Assembly: GCF_027942865.1 (NCBI RefSeq)
Contig: NC_134516.1
Span: 25,565,322-25,629,321, forward strand
Reading direction: 5' to 3'
Source: Odontesthes bonariensis
Taxonomy: Eukaryota > Chordata > Actinopteri > Atheriniformes > Atherinopsidae
DNA: 64,000 nucleotides
Shown here: piece by piece, positions 33,592 to 44,926 of the stretch
How positions within the stretch are numbered: position 1 is the first letter of the stretch
Layout: every line of letters begins with the position of its first letter
Position numbers and translations under genes: made by a program
Notes under the pieces: generated by a model
Told to the model about the DNA's origin: nothing
Seen by the model: the letters and a program-made list of their open reading frames with translations, nothing else
The model's database searches: none

Positions 33592-34110
33592 GAGGACAAA
33601 TTTGTTGCTCTCGTTTATTTTGTTATAAGGTTAGTAGATGTGCAATGTTCAGCTGTCAGAAATGAAAGGCTAGCCTAATCTTTTGTCATATTTGGCTGTG
33701 ATCACTTTTTTGTAGCCTATCATAATTTATATAGCCTATGACGTTCTCCCAAACAACCAGCTGTTGTAGTTCCACTTAACTAAAATAAATGCAGTCTACT
33801 ACCTACAATGGGTGTATAAAAAGCGGAAAATATGTTTGATATTAAATTAGCACGCTACTTTTATTTTGGCGTTACTTCCGCTTCCGGTCTGCCGGCCGTC
33901 ATGTTCGAATGTAAGAAACGAAAAATGAAAAAAGTAATTTCCAAAAACCAAATTTTGTCCGTTAATTTATTTTGGTTTTTCGTTTTTTTTAGGAAGACAG
34001 AAAAATCCGTTTTTGGTTTAAAACGAAAAATGGAAAAAGGACACCTATTTCCGTTTTTTCATTTTTTCGTTTTGACAGAAAAACGGATTATACTTTGGTA
34101 CCCGGACCCG
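33592..34110 (+). repeat. Block A, 3' part
   Basis: Matches the last roughly 500 bp of the full copy at 23723-25432, from TTTGTTGCTCTCGTTTAT to the start of the minisatellite. Confidence 0.85.
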
Positions 34111-36262
34111 ACAGCCAATCAGAGTAGCCTGAAGACCTTTGATCCTGCGACAGCCAATCAGAGCAGCCTGAAGACGTTAGATCCTGCGACAGCCAATCAG
34201 AGCAGCCTGAAGACCTTTGATCCTGCGACAGCCAATCAGAGCAGCCTGAAGACCTTTGATCCTGCGACAGCCAATCAGAGCAGCCTGAAGATGTTTGATC
34301 CTGCGACAGCCAATCAGAGCAGCCTGAAGACCTTTGATCCTGCGACAGCCAATCAGAGCAGCCTGAAGATTTTTGATCCTGCGAAAGCCAATCAGAGCAG
34401 CCTGAAGACCTTTGATCCTGCGACAGCCAATCAGAGCAGCCTGAAGACCTTTGATCCTGCGACAGCCAATCAGAGCAGCCTGAAGAGTTTTGATCCTGCG
34501 ACAGCCAATCAGAGCAGCCTGAAGACCTTTAATCCTGCGACAGCCAATCAGAGCAGCCTGAAGACCTTTAATCCTGCGACAGCCAATCAGAGCAGTCTGA
34601 AGATGTTTGATCCTGCGACAGCCAATCAGAGCAGCCTGAAGACCTTTGATCCTGCGACAGCCAATCAGAGTAGCCTGAAGACCTTTGATCCTGCAACAGC
34701 CAATAGGAGCAGCCTGAAGACGTTAGATCCTGCGACAGCCAATCAGAGCAGCCCGAAGACCTTTGATCCTGCGACAGCCAATCAGAGCAGCCTGAAGACG
34801 TTTGCTCCTGCGACAGCCAATCAGAGCAACCTGAAGACCTTTTTTTTTTGCGATAGCCAATCAGATCAGCCTGAAGACCTTTGATCCTGCGACAGCCAAT
34901 CAGAGCAGCCTGAAGATGTTTGATCCTGCGACAGCCAATCAGAGCAGCCTGAAGACCTTTGATCCTGCGACAGCCAATCAGAGTAGCCAGAAGACCTTTG
35001 ATCCTGCAACAGCCAATCAGATCAGCCTCAAGACCTTTGATCCTGCAACAGCCAATAGGAGCAGCCTGAAGACGTTAGATCCTGCGACAGCCAGAGCAAC
35101 CTGAAGACCTTTTTTTTTTGCGATAGCCAATCAGATCAGCCTGAAGACCTTTGATCCTGCGACAGCCAATCAGAGCAGCCTGAAGATGTTTGATCCTGCG
35201 ACAGCCAATCAGAGCAGCCTGAAGATGTTTGCTCCTGCGACAGCCAATCAGAGCAACCTGAAGACCTTTGATCCTGCGACAGCCAATCAGAGCAGCCTGA
35301 AGATGTTTGCTCTGCGACAGCCAATCAGAGCAACCTGAAGACCTTTTTTTTTTGCGATAGCCAATCAGATCAGCCTGAAGACCTTTGATCCTGCGACAGC
35401 CAATCAGAGCAGCCTGAAGATGTTTGATCCTGCGACAGCCAATCAGAGCAGCCTGAAGATGTTTGATCCTGCGACAGCCAATCAGAGCAGCCTGAAGACC
35501 TTTGATCCTGCGACAGCCAATCAGAGTAGCCTGAAGACCTTTGATCCTGCAACAGCCAATCAGAGCAGCCCGAAGACCTTTGATCCTGCGACAGCCAATC
35601 AGAGCAGCCTGAAGATGTTTGCTCCTGCGACAGCCAGAGCAACTTGAAGACCTTTTTTTTTTGCGATAGCCAATCAGATCAGCCTGAAGACCTTTGATCC
35701 TGCGACAGCCAATCAGAGCAGCCTGAAGATGTTTGATCCTGCGACAGCCAATCAGAGCAGCCTGAAGATGTTTGCTCCTGCGACAGCCAATCAGAGCAAC
35801 CTGAAGACCTTTGATCCTGCGACAGCCAATCAGAGCAGCCTGAAGATGTTTGCTCTGCGACAGCCAATCAGAGCAACCTGAAGACCTTTCATTTTGCGAC
35901 AGCCAATCAGATCAGCCTGAAGACCTTTGATCCTGCGACAGCCAATCAGAGCAGCCTGAAGATGTTTGATCCTGCGACAGCCAATCAGAGCAGCCTGAAA
36001 ACAATGATCCTGCAACAGCCAATCAGAGCAGCCTGAAGATGTTTGATCCTGCGACAGCCAATCAGAGCAGCCTGAAGACCTTTGATCCTGCGACAGCCAA
36101 TAAGGGCAGCCTGAAGACATTTGATCCTGCGACAGCCAATCAGAGCAGCCTGAAGACCTTTAATCCTGCGACAGCCAATCAGAGCAGCCTGAAGACCTTT
36201 GATCCTGCGACAGCCAATCAGAGCAGCCTGAAGACGTTTGATTCTGCAACAGCCAATCACAT
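34111..36262 (+). repeat. 39-bp minisatellite array (block M), about 55 units
   Basis: Head-to-tail 39-bp units containing CGACAGCCAATCAGAGCAGC. Because 39 is divisible by 3 and the unit lacks stops in several frames, long frames with 13-residue repeats (SLKTFDPATANQS) appear on both strands. Variant units with a T10 run (CCTTTTTTTTTTGCGATAGC) recur at about 34840, 35110, 35343 and 35652, giving a higher-order pattern. Confidence 0.95.
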
Positions 36263-37310
36263 GATGACGTGATTAGTTAACTGAAAATATTTTCTTGTTT
36301 GGTTCATAATTGTTAATGGTTTCTTTTTGTGGTTATTCTGTTAGTTAGTTAGTTAGTTAAGTTAGTTATAGTTATGAAAGGGAATGTTTGAATTGCTACC
36401 AGTGTGTGTGCGTGTTATATAGTTCTGTTGAGAATGTGTTTTGAAAAAAGTGTTTTTTGTTGTTTGTACTATTTTTTTTACTGGGTACTCCTTTGGTTCC
36501 TGAGTTGTGCGTTTGGGTTCAAGTGCTACTTCTATTAGTTAAAGACATGCCACACAGACATGAGTTGTTTTGTTGTAACACATTCAAACCATTAAAATGG
36601 TACTCCACTCTGTTCGTACACCTGCAACATTTTGGCTCCAAAGGAGCAAAATGCAAGGTCACATTACAGGGTCTGACATGTTCACTCTTAACTGTAGGCT
36701 ATGTCAGGGTGTATTTTATTGTAATCTCCAGCAATCCTGACATGGGCCCAACAGTGAGGAGAACCACCACATTGTCTAGATTGAACAATCTAGACACCAA
36801 ACTGCTGAGTACCTTGTATTGAGAGCCCGCTGGGACTTTCACTGAGGCAGACAGGAAGAGGCTTCAGTGGGTAATCAAAGCAGTAGTAGTATTAGCTAAA
36901 TGAAGGAACAACATGAATAAGAAAAATCAGTGCAACTCTGTTATTTTATGTCAGGGACACTTTGTTTTGTCCATTTCTCAACATATTCTTATTCCCAATC
37001 ATACAAGGCTGTAAGACAAACATAATATATCCCTGGAATAAGGGTGAAGCTTGTCCGCTGACATGTATACATACACATCCGCCATGAGCAAAGAGCAAAA
37101 GTTGGGGTAGTTTCGCGTATTACATGGTAAGTGTCGCGGCGAGTTATGCTGTAAGACTGGAGAAGGTGGGAATTGGCCAGGAGTTAGGCTACACTGGAAG
37201 TCCGGGCAAAGTAGGAAATAAGTGAACGGAATGTACACTCTAATACACAGTCAGTATTGTGAAGTGTTACCTAAAGGCCTCTGTCATTGTACAGAGATGC
37301 TATTTGCTTG
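36263..37310 (+). repeat. Block A, 5' part
   Basis: Matches the first roughly 1.05 kb of block A, including the 121-codon frame at 36457-36822. It ends abruptly at TTTGCTTG where a hAT-like end (CAGGGTTGGG) begins. Confidence 0.85.
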
Positions 37311-37515
37311 CAGGGTTGGGGAGTAACGGATTACATGTAACGGCGTTACGGTAAAAGGATACAAAATAAAAGTAACTGTAATCCGTTACAGTACAAGCAA
37401 AAACGATGTACTCAGATTACAGTTACATTCAGTGAGAATGGGGGTTACTTAACAGGATTACAATTTGTGCGAGGTTGCAGTGACAGAAGTACAGAGCGGC
37501 AGGGTCGGACTGGGG

Positions 37516-37566
<51 letters not shown>

Positions 37567-37620
37567 GGCCCTGGCAATTTTCCCCGGGACCAGCCCCCCC
37601 TCAGTATTAATTAGTATCTC
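37311..37620. mobile_element. hAT-type transposon end fragments with a 49-A run
   Basis: CAGGGTTGGGGAGTAACGGA at 37311 and CAGGGTCGGACTGGGG at 37500 are start sequences I associate with fish hAT-type elements. The second runs into 49 consecutive A (37516-37564), then TCGGCCCTGGC. I could not pair the ends or see 8-bp duplications. Confidence 0.5.
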
Positions 37621-38211
37621 CAATCTAATTAAATAAAAATTAAAAAAACGAGCACAGACCGCTCATACAGTCATTGGCATGTACCCATAGAAAAAATACA
37701 CACTCACACACACATCACACAACCTGACTATCGGCTAACAACCATGATCAGTAACCTACACAAACCCAGACACATAATGGCTCGGCGGCCAGCAATCGGA
37801 TAAACCAATGAAGTGAATCAATCCTGTGAAAGAATGAAAACAAGTGAATGAAACCTGCACTCACCCATTATGAAGTTAACTCTGCCAGCCCCATAATCTT
37901 GCCCCTGCTCAGCCAACTCCTTGACGTTGGGTATGGTTGGTAACGTTACGGCGGCTAGCATTAGCAACGAGGCTGCTAGGCTTGCTAAATCGGTAAGCAT
38001 TAAGCATCAAGGCTACTGAAGAAAGCTAGTCTTTTTAGCTACGTTATATTATCATCTTTCTTCTCGGCTATAAGTTAACCTTTGTTTACGGCCACTGGCC
38101 TAACCTAACGCGCTAGCTGTCAAATCACCGGAGGTTTTCACCGGAAGTACTGGCGCACACACACAAGCAAGGGTGTGCAAAGAAAAATAAAATGTGATGT
38201 AAAAGTCTTAC
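37621..38211. other. No gene recognised
   Basis: Between the hAT fragments and the copia LTR I see CA-rich and GCTAGC-containing sequence without coding or RNA signals. Confidence 0.4.
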
Positions 38212-38417
38212 TGTTAGCAGAATCATCTTTCGGCACAGCGTTCAACGTGACACAATGAGAGTCGGTTTGGCTTTCGTGTTGTTCCTCATTGTCTGAAGGA
38301 CACACCCTTTATTGTACACGAGTGTGTTCAATTAGACAGGTCACGTGATGTGACACGCAATAATCCAATAACAAAAAAACAACAAATGAGAGCACAAAAA
38401 CATTCACAATGTCAACA
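38212..38417 (-). repeat. 3' LTR of the copia element
   Basis: 206-bp repeat with TG...CA ends, preceded in element orientation by a purine-rich tract. It contains the E-box-like GTCACGTGATG. Confidence 0.9.
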
Positions 38418-38481
38418 CCCCCACTTGCTCACATTTGGGTAACTTCCTCCAACTCTTAATATTTTATCCAAAATACATTCA

Positions 38482-41400
38482 TTATACGCTAAACATAAAC
38501 ATTTCATACTTCCTCAACTTGATCTTTGTTGCTGGTTTAGTTAGTACATCTGCAACCATTTCGTTAGTTGGACAGTACTCTAGAAAAACTTTTCCTTCAT
38601 TTATGACTGATCTGACAAAATGATATTTAATATCAATATGCTTACATCTTTGTCTATCCACAGGATTTTTGGCTAAGGATATGGTACCCTGATTATCCTC
38701 ATAAATCTTAGCTAAATAATCCTTATTATCCATGTTAAATAACAGTTGTTTCAAGTATAAGCATTCCTGTACAGTAGCAGCTAGTGCCATGTACTCTGCC
38801 TCACATGTAGATAGTGCTACTGTAGGCTGTCTTTTGGTCTTCCATGAGACTGGCGGACCATCTTTATTTAGGCTTATACAGTAACCTGTTGTACTTTTTC
38901 GATCCGATGCGTCACCTGCCCAATCTGCATCACTATATGCATGTATAAGGTTATCACAAGCACCCTTTTTAAAACATAGTTCCTTATTTTGTGTGCCTTT
39001 TAGATACCTAAAAACATGCTTTACCGTATTCCACTGCTCTGTGGTTGGGTTTGCAAAGTACTGTGCCAGTTTACTTACTACATAGCTTAAATCTGGTCTT
39101 GTACATGTTGATAAATATATTAAGCTTCCTACTGCCTCTCTATATTTTCTGACATCATTCATTACTTCAGCTTTATCAGAATAGTTAAGTTTCTGCTCAC
39201 AAGGGGTAGTTTGTGGTTTGCAGTTCTGCATGTCGAACCTTTCCAGTATTTTTCTCACATACTTCGACTGTGACATTTTAATACTGTCAGCATCTTGCTC
39301 AAAGTCAATGCCAAGAAAATATGTCAACTTTCCTAAGTCCTTCATCCTAAATTTGGATGCAAGTTTTTCTTTTATATCTCTAAGGATATTCATATCACTG
39401 GCAGCAATAATCAGATCATCAACCCATACAATGATGAACACAGCTTCAGTATCAGTCATCTTTGTGTAAACACAATGATCAGCAGGGTTTTGAACAAACT
39501 TGATTTCACATAGGTAGTCATGCAACATTCTGTTCCAGTTTCTGCCCGACTGTTTAAGTCCGTACAGAGATTTCTGCAGTTTATACACCAGTCTTTCATT
39601 TTCTTGAGATTCCTTCTTGTAGCCCTCTGGTTGTTCAATATAAAGTTCACATTTGATCGGGGCGTGTAAATATGCTGTCTTTACATCCATCTGGTGAACA
39701 AACATGTTCTCCTGTGCTACCTTTTGCATCAACACTCTGATGCTTGTCATACTGGCTGTTGGTGAAAAGGTTTCATCATAGTTCACACCTTTCTTTTGAC
39801 TGAATCCTTTAGCAACATATCTGGCCTTATATTTGTCTGTTCCATCGCTATTCTTTTTGATTGCATACACCCATTTTCCCCCCACTACAGCTTTACCCTC
39901 AGGTAAGTTGGTCAGGGAAAAGGTAACATTGTCCTTTAATGACTGCATTTCATCATCCATTGCTGTAACCCACTCTTTTGCATTCACAGATGTTACAGCT
40001 TCATTGTAGGTTTGAGGTGCTCCACTTAACAGTCTGTAACAATAATCAATGTTAGCTATCTGCTCTTCATCATCAATGCTACATACATAGTCATCTAAAT
40101 AACCTGGCTTCTTTCTCTCTCTGGCAGGGTATCGCCTCTCAGGTTCCTCATGTTTTGTTGTGTGGCTAGTACTCGCCATCGGTTTGTCTTCTGTGCTCAG
40201 TTTCTGGTTAGAAACATTTACTGGGTCAGCATCTGGAGTTTTGGTTGCTCTGGGATTCATTTCAATCATATCATCATCCAAAGTTACATCCATCTCATTT
40301 TTCTCTTTGGATATGAATTCCACAAGCCTGTGTTTCTGTATTTTTCTGCTATTTGGATAGTAAACCATATAGGCTGGGCTATTCTTGTCATACCCTACAA
40401 AAATGCCTTTTTCACACCTTGAGTCCAGCTTCCCTTTCTCTTGTTTGTAAGTGTAACAAACACATCCAAACCTGTGCATCCTAGAAATGTTAGGCTGTCT
40501 GCCTGTCAGCATGAAGTAAGGCGTTTGCTTTGTGCGATTGTTAAAACATCTGTTTCGCACTACAGCAGCTGTCTGTACTGCATATGGCCATAACATTTTT
40601 GGTAACTCACCATCGATTAACATACATCTAGCCATGTCAAATAAAGTTCTCCAGTTTCGTTCTGCCGTACCATTTTGATGTGGAGAATATGGTGCTGAGG
40701 TCTCGTGTCTGATACAATTTTTTCTCAGTAATGTCTGGTAATCTTTTCCTGTGAATTCTGTACCATTGTCTGACCTCATACATTTAATCTTTCCATGTGG
40801 GGCCATGTCAGCAATAAACTTTTCAGTAGCTTGTACTGTGTCACTCTTATTCTTCAAAAAGTATACAAAGACTGCACTAGAATAATCATCTGTGAAGGAT
40901 AATGCGTATCTGTGACCACCTTTTGACATTGGGTCTATAGGTCCTGCTAAATCTGTGTGGACCATTGCTAGTGGTATTTTAGCCCTTACATCTGGCTCCC
41001 TGTTCCTAGTTTGAACAAATTTTCCTTTTGTGCAGACTTCACAATATGGCATTGGTTCACTTCTCCCTTTAATTTTCATGCCTTGAACAACATTTTCTAG
41101 CTTCAGTACATCTCTATAATTGCAATGTCCAAGAATCTCATGCCAACTTTGTAAGTCATAACATTTTCTACACTGATCACCACATTCGTTGTCCATCGTG
41201 TGCAAGTAATACAGTTTGTTACATACGTGAATGGGGAACTTGGTACCGTCTCTGAGAAGAACGTTCTTTCCTTCTTTGAAGATCACCGTTGCTCCGCTGG
41301 ATGTTGCTGCTTTCACAGAGAACATGTCTTGCGGATATGAAGGGATGTACAGTGCGTTCCTCAGCACTGTTTTAAGACGTCGACCTCTGCTGTCGATCAA

Positions 41401-42483
41401 ACACACTTCCGCGTCTCCTCGTTGCTTAGCAACCCCAAGACACCTGGATCCATCAGCCAATTCCACGCAGTGCGTCTCGGCCCGGAAACTTTCATCAAAC
41501 TTCCGAAACTTCCTGATGTCGGTGATTATGTGCGACGTCGCACCGGCGTCCACCATCAGACCTCTTCTATTGATGTCGTCCACTCCCGTGTCAGCGTCGC
41601 TCACCCGGAAAGCAAACTCTTTGTCGCCGCCCGTCTCTTCAGCGGCTACTCTGTATGCGTTATCCCGTTGTTTTCTCCGTCTGCAGGTTGCATTGCTGTG
41701 GCTGCTATTCTTACAGTGACTGCACCACTGCTTCCGCTGGCAGGTTCTGCTTATATGCCCTCTCATCCCACATTTAAAGCACATGTTGTCAGAACTTCCT
41801 GCTCTAGGATCATTTACAGCTCTTGGTGCGCATCTTGTGCCAGGATGTGCTTTAGCTTTCATTACATTGTCCTCAGATACTGTGGAACGCATATTTTCAA
41901 TGTCTTCAAAACTTCTGAGTTTAGTCTTAAACTCTGCAAAAGTCAACTGATCACCAACTTCGCTTTGAGTGATATAAATAGCAAATGGCTTAAATGTCTC
42001 TGGAAGTCCTTTCAGGACCATGGCTATCAGAAGTCCGTCGCTCAGCTCCTCACCTACACTTCTCAAAGCGGTGATCGCGGTCTCAGCTCTGATGACATAC
42101 TCTGTAACCGACTCACCGGGCGATTTCTGCAGTGAAGTCAGCTCAGTATACAGGTTGATCACTCTGGGCTTTCCTTTGCCGGCGTAATGAGCCCGCAGGA
42201 TTCCAAGCGCCGCACATCCGTCGTCTGCCGCATCATGCATAATGAGTGATAGACTTTTGTCATCCAAGAACTGAATGAGCTCTGCATAAGCTTCAGCGTT
42301 TTTCTTTGCGTCTCCGTCTTCATCGTCATCCTCGGTGGTGCTTGACAGAATTGTCTGTTTCAGCCCTTGCAATTGAAGATGTCCTAAAAATTTTGTTTCC
42401 CATAGTTCATAATTTTTCTCGTCTCCATCAAAGAGAAGTCTTGACCAGCGGCTGTATGCCATTTCTTTTTCTCTTCTGTTCAT
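38482..42483 (-). CDS. Copia gag-pol polyprotein, 1333 aa
   Basis: A single uninterrupted frame in the Ty1/copia order gag, protease, integrase, RT, RNase H. Residues 1-200 are a gag region. Two zinc knuckles follow at 235-248 ([14 protein letters not shown]) and 254-267 ([14 protein letters not shown]). The protease has VDAGATSH with Asp312 (DAG where many relatives have DSG). The integrase has a Zn-binding region (WHEILGHCN...CEVC) and a DDE core ([22 protein letters not shown]). The RT has [10 protein letters not shown] and VWVDDLII, and the RNase H has YSDADWAGD and [10 protein letters not shown]. No stops or frameshifts, so it could be functional. The first ATG was used; a second one at residue 8 is possible. 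Copia elements are uncommon in vertebrate genomes compared with gypsy types. Confidence 0.93.
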   Translation of the reverse strand: MNRREKEMAYSRWSRLLFDGDEKNYELWETKFLGHLQLQGLKQTILSSTTEDDDEDGDAKKNAEAYAELIQFLDDKSLSLIMHDAADDGCAALGILRAHYAGKGKPRVINLYTELTSLQKSPGESVTEYVIRAETAITALRSVGEELSDGLLIAMVLKGLPETFKPFAIYITQSEVGDQLTFAEFKTKLRSFEDIENMRSTVSEDNVMKAKAHPGTRCAPRAVNDPRAGSSDNMCFKCGMRGHISRTCQRKQWCSHCKNSSHSNATCRRRKQRDNAYRVAAEETGGDKEFAFRVSDADTGVDDINRRGLMVDAGATSHIITDIRKFRKFDESFRAETHCVELADGSRCLGVAKQRGDAEVCLIDSRGRRLKTVLRNALYIPSYPQDMFSVKAATSSGATVIFKEGKNVLLRDGTKFPIHVCNKLYYLHTMDNECGDQCRKCYDLQSWHEILGHCNYRDVLKLENVVQGMKIKGRSEPMPYCEVCTKGKFVQTRNREPDVRAKIPLAMVHTDLAGPIDPMSKGGHRYALSFTDDYSSAVFVYFLKNKSDTVQATEKFIADMAPHGKIKCMRSDNGTEFTGKDYQTLLRKNCIRHETSAPYSPHQNGTAERNWRTLFDMARCMLIDGELPKMLWPYAVQTAAVVRNRCFNNRTKQTPYFMLTGRQPNISRMHRFGCVCYTYKQEKGKLDSRCEKGIFVGYDKNSPAYMVYYPNSRKIQKHRLVEFISKEKNEMDVTLDDDMIEMNPRATKTPDADPVNVSNQKLSTEDKPMASTSHTTKHEEPERRYPARERKKPGYLDDYVCSIDDEEQIANIDYCYRLLSGAPQTYNEAVTSVNAKEWVTAMDDEMQSLKDNVTFSLTNLPEGKAVVGGKWVYAIKKNSDGTDKYKARYVAKGFSQKKGVNYDETFSPTASMTSIRVLMQKVAQENMFVHQMDVKTAYLHAPIKCELYIEQPEGYKKESQENERLVYKLQKSLYGLKQSGRNWNRMLHDYLCEIKFVQNPADHCVYTKMTDTEAVFIIVWVDDLIIAASDMNILRDIKEKLASKFRMKDLGKLTYFLGIDFEQDADSIKMSQSKYVRKILERFDMQNCKPQTTPCEQKLNYSDKAEVMNDVRKYREAVGSLIYLSTCTRPDLSYVVSKLAQYFANPTTEQWNTVKHVFRYLKGTQNKELCFKKGACDNLIHAYSDADWAGDASDRKSTTGYCISLNKDGPPVSWKTKRQPTVALSTCEAEYMALAATVQECLYLKQLLFNMDNKDYLAKIYEDNQGTISLAKNPVDRQRCKHIDIKYHFVRSVINEGKVFLEYCPTNEMVADVLTKPATKIKLRKYEMFMFSV

Positions 42484-42548
42484 TTTCCTGGTTTACTTAC
42501 ACAGCAGGTGCTCACTGTCTGTCTAGACGTTCACCCGTTTCTTCATTT

Positions 42549-42563
42549 ACTGGGCCCATAACC
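42549..42563 (-). promoter_or_regulatory. Copia primer-binding site, half-tRNA initiator Met type
   Basis: On the plus strand CTGGGCCCATAACC ends exactly at the LTR edge. It equals the anticodon stem-loop of vertebrate initiator tRNA-Met, so the element RNA can pair with that region, as in Drosophila copia, whose primer is a 5' half of the same tRNA. Confidence 0.85.
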
Positions 42564-42778
42564 TGTTAGCAGAATCATCTTTCGGCACAGCGTTCAACGT
42601 GACACAATGAGAGTCGGTTTGGCTTTCGTGTTGTTCCTCATTGTCTGAAGGACACACCCTTTATTGTACACGAGTGTGTTCAATTAGATAGGTCACGTGA
42701 TGTGACACACAATAATCCAATAACAAAAAAAACAAAAAAACAACAAATGAGAGCACAAAAACATTCACAATGTCAACA
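42564..42778 (-). repeat. 5' LTR of the copia element
   Basis: 215-bp copy of the LTR. It has a 9-bp A-rich insertion relative to the 3' LTR and two substitutions (GACAGG/GATAGG and ACGCAA/ACACAA). Confidence 0.9.
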
Positions 42779-42797
42779 CAAATGCAACATTTTGTTG

Positions 42798-42846
42798 TCA
42801 AATAAGGGACGATTCCGTATTTCAAGGGACGGGTGGCAACCCTATT
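42798..42846. mobile_element. hAT-like terminal fragment
   Basis: The reverse strand reads AGGGTTGCCACCCGTCCCTT, a recurrent terminal sequence of fish hAT-type elements. I do not see the other end. Confidence 0.4.
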
Positions 42847-42950
42847 TAGTCAATTTCAAACGGACACTTTGACCGGTGAGATTTCATTTTCTCGGACATT
42901 TATTTTTTTCTCCGGCCAATGTCCGGTAATTACCGGACAACGGAATGTCA

Positions 42951-43298
42951 GGGCAGCACTCAGAGGGAGTTTACAGATTCAGGAAGCCGTCCCGCTCCCT
43001 CTGCGGGCAGCACACAGAGGGAGTTTACAGATTCAGGAAGCCGTCCCGCTCCCTCTGTGGGCAGCACTCAGAGGGAGTTTACAGATTCAGGAAGCCGTCC
43101 CGCTCCCTCTGTGGGCAGCGCTCAGAGGGAGTTTACAGATTCAGGAAGCCGTCCCGCTCCCTCTGTGGGCAGCGCTCAGAGGGAGTTTACAGATTCAGGA
43201 AGCCGTCCCGCTCCCTCTGCGGGCAGCACTCAGAGGGAGTTTACAGATTCAGGAAGCCGTCCCACTCCCTCTGTGGACAGCACTCAGAGGGAGTTTTG
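42951..43298 (+). repeat. 54-bp minisatellite, about 6.4 units
   Basis: Unit with core GAGGGAGTTTACAGATTCAG and GGAAGCCGTCCCGCTCCCTC, repeated with few changes. Because 54 is divisible by 3, three plus-strand frames stay open, each reading an 18-residue repeat. I do not think it encodes a protein. Confidence 0.9.
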
Positions 43299-43299
43299 T

Positions 43300-44704
43300 T
43301 GTCGGCTCAGAGAGCGGGACTGGACAGAAACAGTCTAAATACAGATCAGGTTTCTACACGTACTTCTGCAGCTGTCACTGAGCACTGATGTTGAAGATGA
43401 TCGTCCTGTGGTGACCAGTTGTGGGTCAGACTAAATACAGAGCACCTTGAACTAATACACATCATCCCTTTCTTCAGTAAAGCATAAAGTATGTGCTTTT
43501 ATAAAGTCCTCTAAAAGTGGTCTAAAGTCTTTAAACTCACCTCATTCCTTTATGTTTTGCCAGGAAAATGGGAAAAAAGATGGAGCAATTTATTGTAACA
43601 CATGCAAGCATGAATGGAAATACAGCCCAGAAGACAATATATTTGTATAATTCCAACAAGGTTTAACAGAGCTACAGGCTATCTAAGCAAATAAAAACAC
43701 CTGAGTTCAGCCATTTAGCTTCAATTCCTCCTTCTGTAGCTCATCAAACATAATTAAGCCTTTTACAAGAGGCAACATTTCTAAAAAACACAATATGCAC
43801 AGTGTTGCAACTTTCAACAGATCAACAGATACAAAATAATGAACAATATTTCAGTCCAGGAACTGAACATGTTTTAATCTCACTGTGGCACAGTCAATAA
43901 ATACTTCTACAAGAGGGAATATTGCAAAATAAAAAGTCAAAATCTTAAATTAAGAGTTCCTTATATGGTCTGATAAGTTATTCCCCTGATTGAGTAGCCT
44001 TTAAACTAGCCCACCCACATTTTACCCATTATTAATGCCTAAGGTAGTTTAGTAAATAGGCTGTAATAGGCAGAATAGGATATTGTCTCGAGTTTTTCAT
44101 GTGCCATGGAACCAGACACTGTTTATTTGGTGTAAGAAATTAGAGTGGCCTATAGGTAGGGGTGGGCGTCGACACAACAGAAAACAAATCTCTCACCTCC
44201 CTCCACTTCATGCTCAGTTCTCCTTGCTGCTTCTGATTCTGTAAGAATCCAATGTTTTCATATATAGAGATAATTAGAATAACATCAAGCCCTGATTTAT
44301 GCAGAGATCACATGAATATTGGAAATAAATCACAAAAACCACTTACTGAGGTGGATCCAGTTCCTGCTCTCTGGGCAGGACGTCATTTCCTTGAAATATG
44401 TAGCGGAAAATAATACGCAAAAGCATAAAAAAGCCTTGTAAAAACACAGTAAATAACTTGGCGTGTAATAAGTACACCGCTTCATGAGATCTGGCTGTAA
44501 CTGGTGAAAGTGACTTCCTCATGAACAGGAGAATCTGAGTTGAAAACCCAACAATATCTGCAAAATATGATGAAGTTTTGAACCAATTAGAGGCACTTCT
44601 ACTCATGACTTTAACTATTCTTGAGGTACAGAATCACAAAAACCATTTTCTGAGGTGGATCCAGTTCCTGCTCTTTATTCTTTCATCAGTTTTATGAGCC
44701 ATGT
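43300..44704. other. No gene recognised; one 43-bp direct repeat pair
   Basis: Sequence of about 43 bp containing GAGGTGGATCCAGTTCCTGC occurs at about 44329-44371 and 44631-44674, flanking about 260 bp. The 87-codon minus frame at 44343-44606 lies between and resembles nothing I know. Confidence 0.45.
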
Positions 44705-44777
44705 GGCGCTGTGGCTTAGTTGGTCAAAGCGCCTGTCTAGTAAACAGGAGATCCTGGGTTCAAATCATAGCAGTGCC
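44705..44777 (+). tRNA. tRNA-Thr(AGT)
   Basis: The 73-nt sequence GGCGCTGTGGCTTAGTTGG...CTGTCTAGTAAACAG...GCAGTGCC pairs fully in the acceptor stem and has anticodon AGT. The T-stem has one mismatch (CATAG where CCCAG is usual), and no TTTT follows, so it may be inactive. Confidence 0.75.
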
Positions 44778-44926
44778 GTAAGGTGTTATTATGTACATCA
44801 ACATGGTGCCATAACTGTTTATAGCAGTGCTTCAGGAGTGCTGGACTTCCAAAACAGTCTGTACTTGGAGGCACTTCATCTCATGGTTTTAATCAGTGCT
44901 TCACAAATTGTGGGGCCTCACTGTTC

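Larger units (their letters stand above)
38212..42778 (-). mobile_element. Ty1/copia LTR retrotransposon, apparently complete
   Basis: Two near-identical short LTRs (38212-38417 and 42564-42778) enclose one open gag-pol frame. In element orientation the LTR starts TGTTGAC and ends GCTAACA. Next to the 5' LTR is GGTTATGGGCCCAG, complementary to the anticodon arm of initiator tRNA-Met. Before the 3' LTR is the purine tract AAGTGGGGG. The LTRs differ by two substitutions and one 9-bp indel by my reading, indicating recent insertion. Flanking 5-bp sequences (CTTAC and CAAAT) do not match, so no target duplication is visible. Confidence 0.9.

Noticed and set aside
33832-34884. 350-residue frame made of 13-residue repeats, and its 441-residue counterpart at 53062-54387
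   Set aside because: The unit is 39 bp, divisible by 3 and poor in stops, so long frames appear on both strands and in more than one frame. Point changes do not favour one frame. I regard this as a by-product of the minisatellite.
34111-36262. CRISPR-like array
   Set aside because: The units are directly adjacent with no unique spacers, and the DNA is clearly vertebrate.
37516-37564. 49-A run as a retroposed poly(A) tail
   Set aside because: It lies inside the hAT-like start CAGGGTCGGACTGGGG...TCGGCCCTGGC, and no mRNA-like sequence precedes it. It is better seen as an expanded A-run, or a sequencing artefact in length.
41231-42135. Long plus-strand frames opposite the copia polyprotein
   Set aside because: They are antisense to a strongly supported gag-pol frame.
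38200-42790. 5-bp target duplication of the copia element
   Set aside because: CTTAC on the left and CAAAT on the right do not match; either one side mutated or recombination moved an end.
42833-43388. Three overlapping proline/serine-rich frames
   Set aside because: All are readings of the 54-bp minisatellite; none has a distinctive codon pattern.
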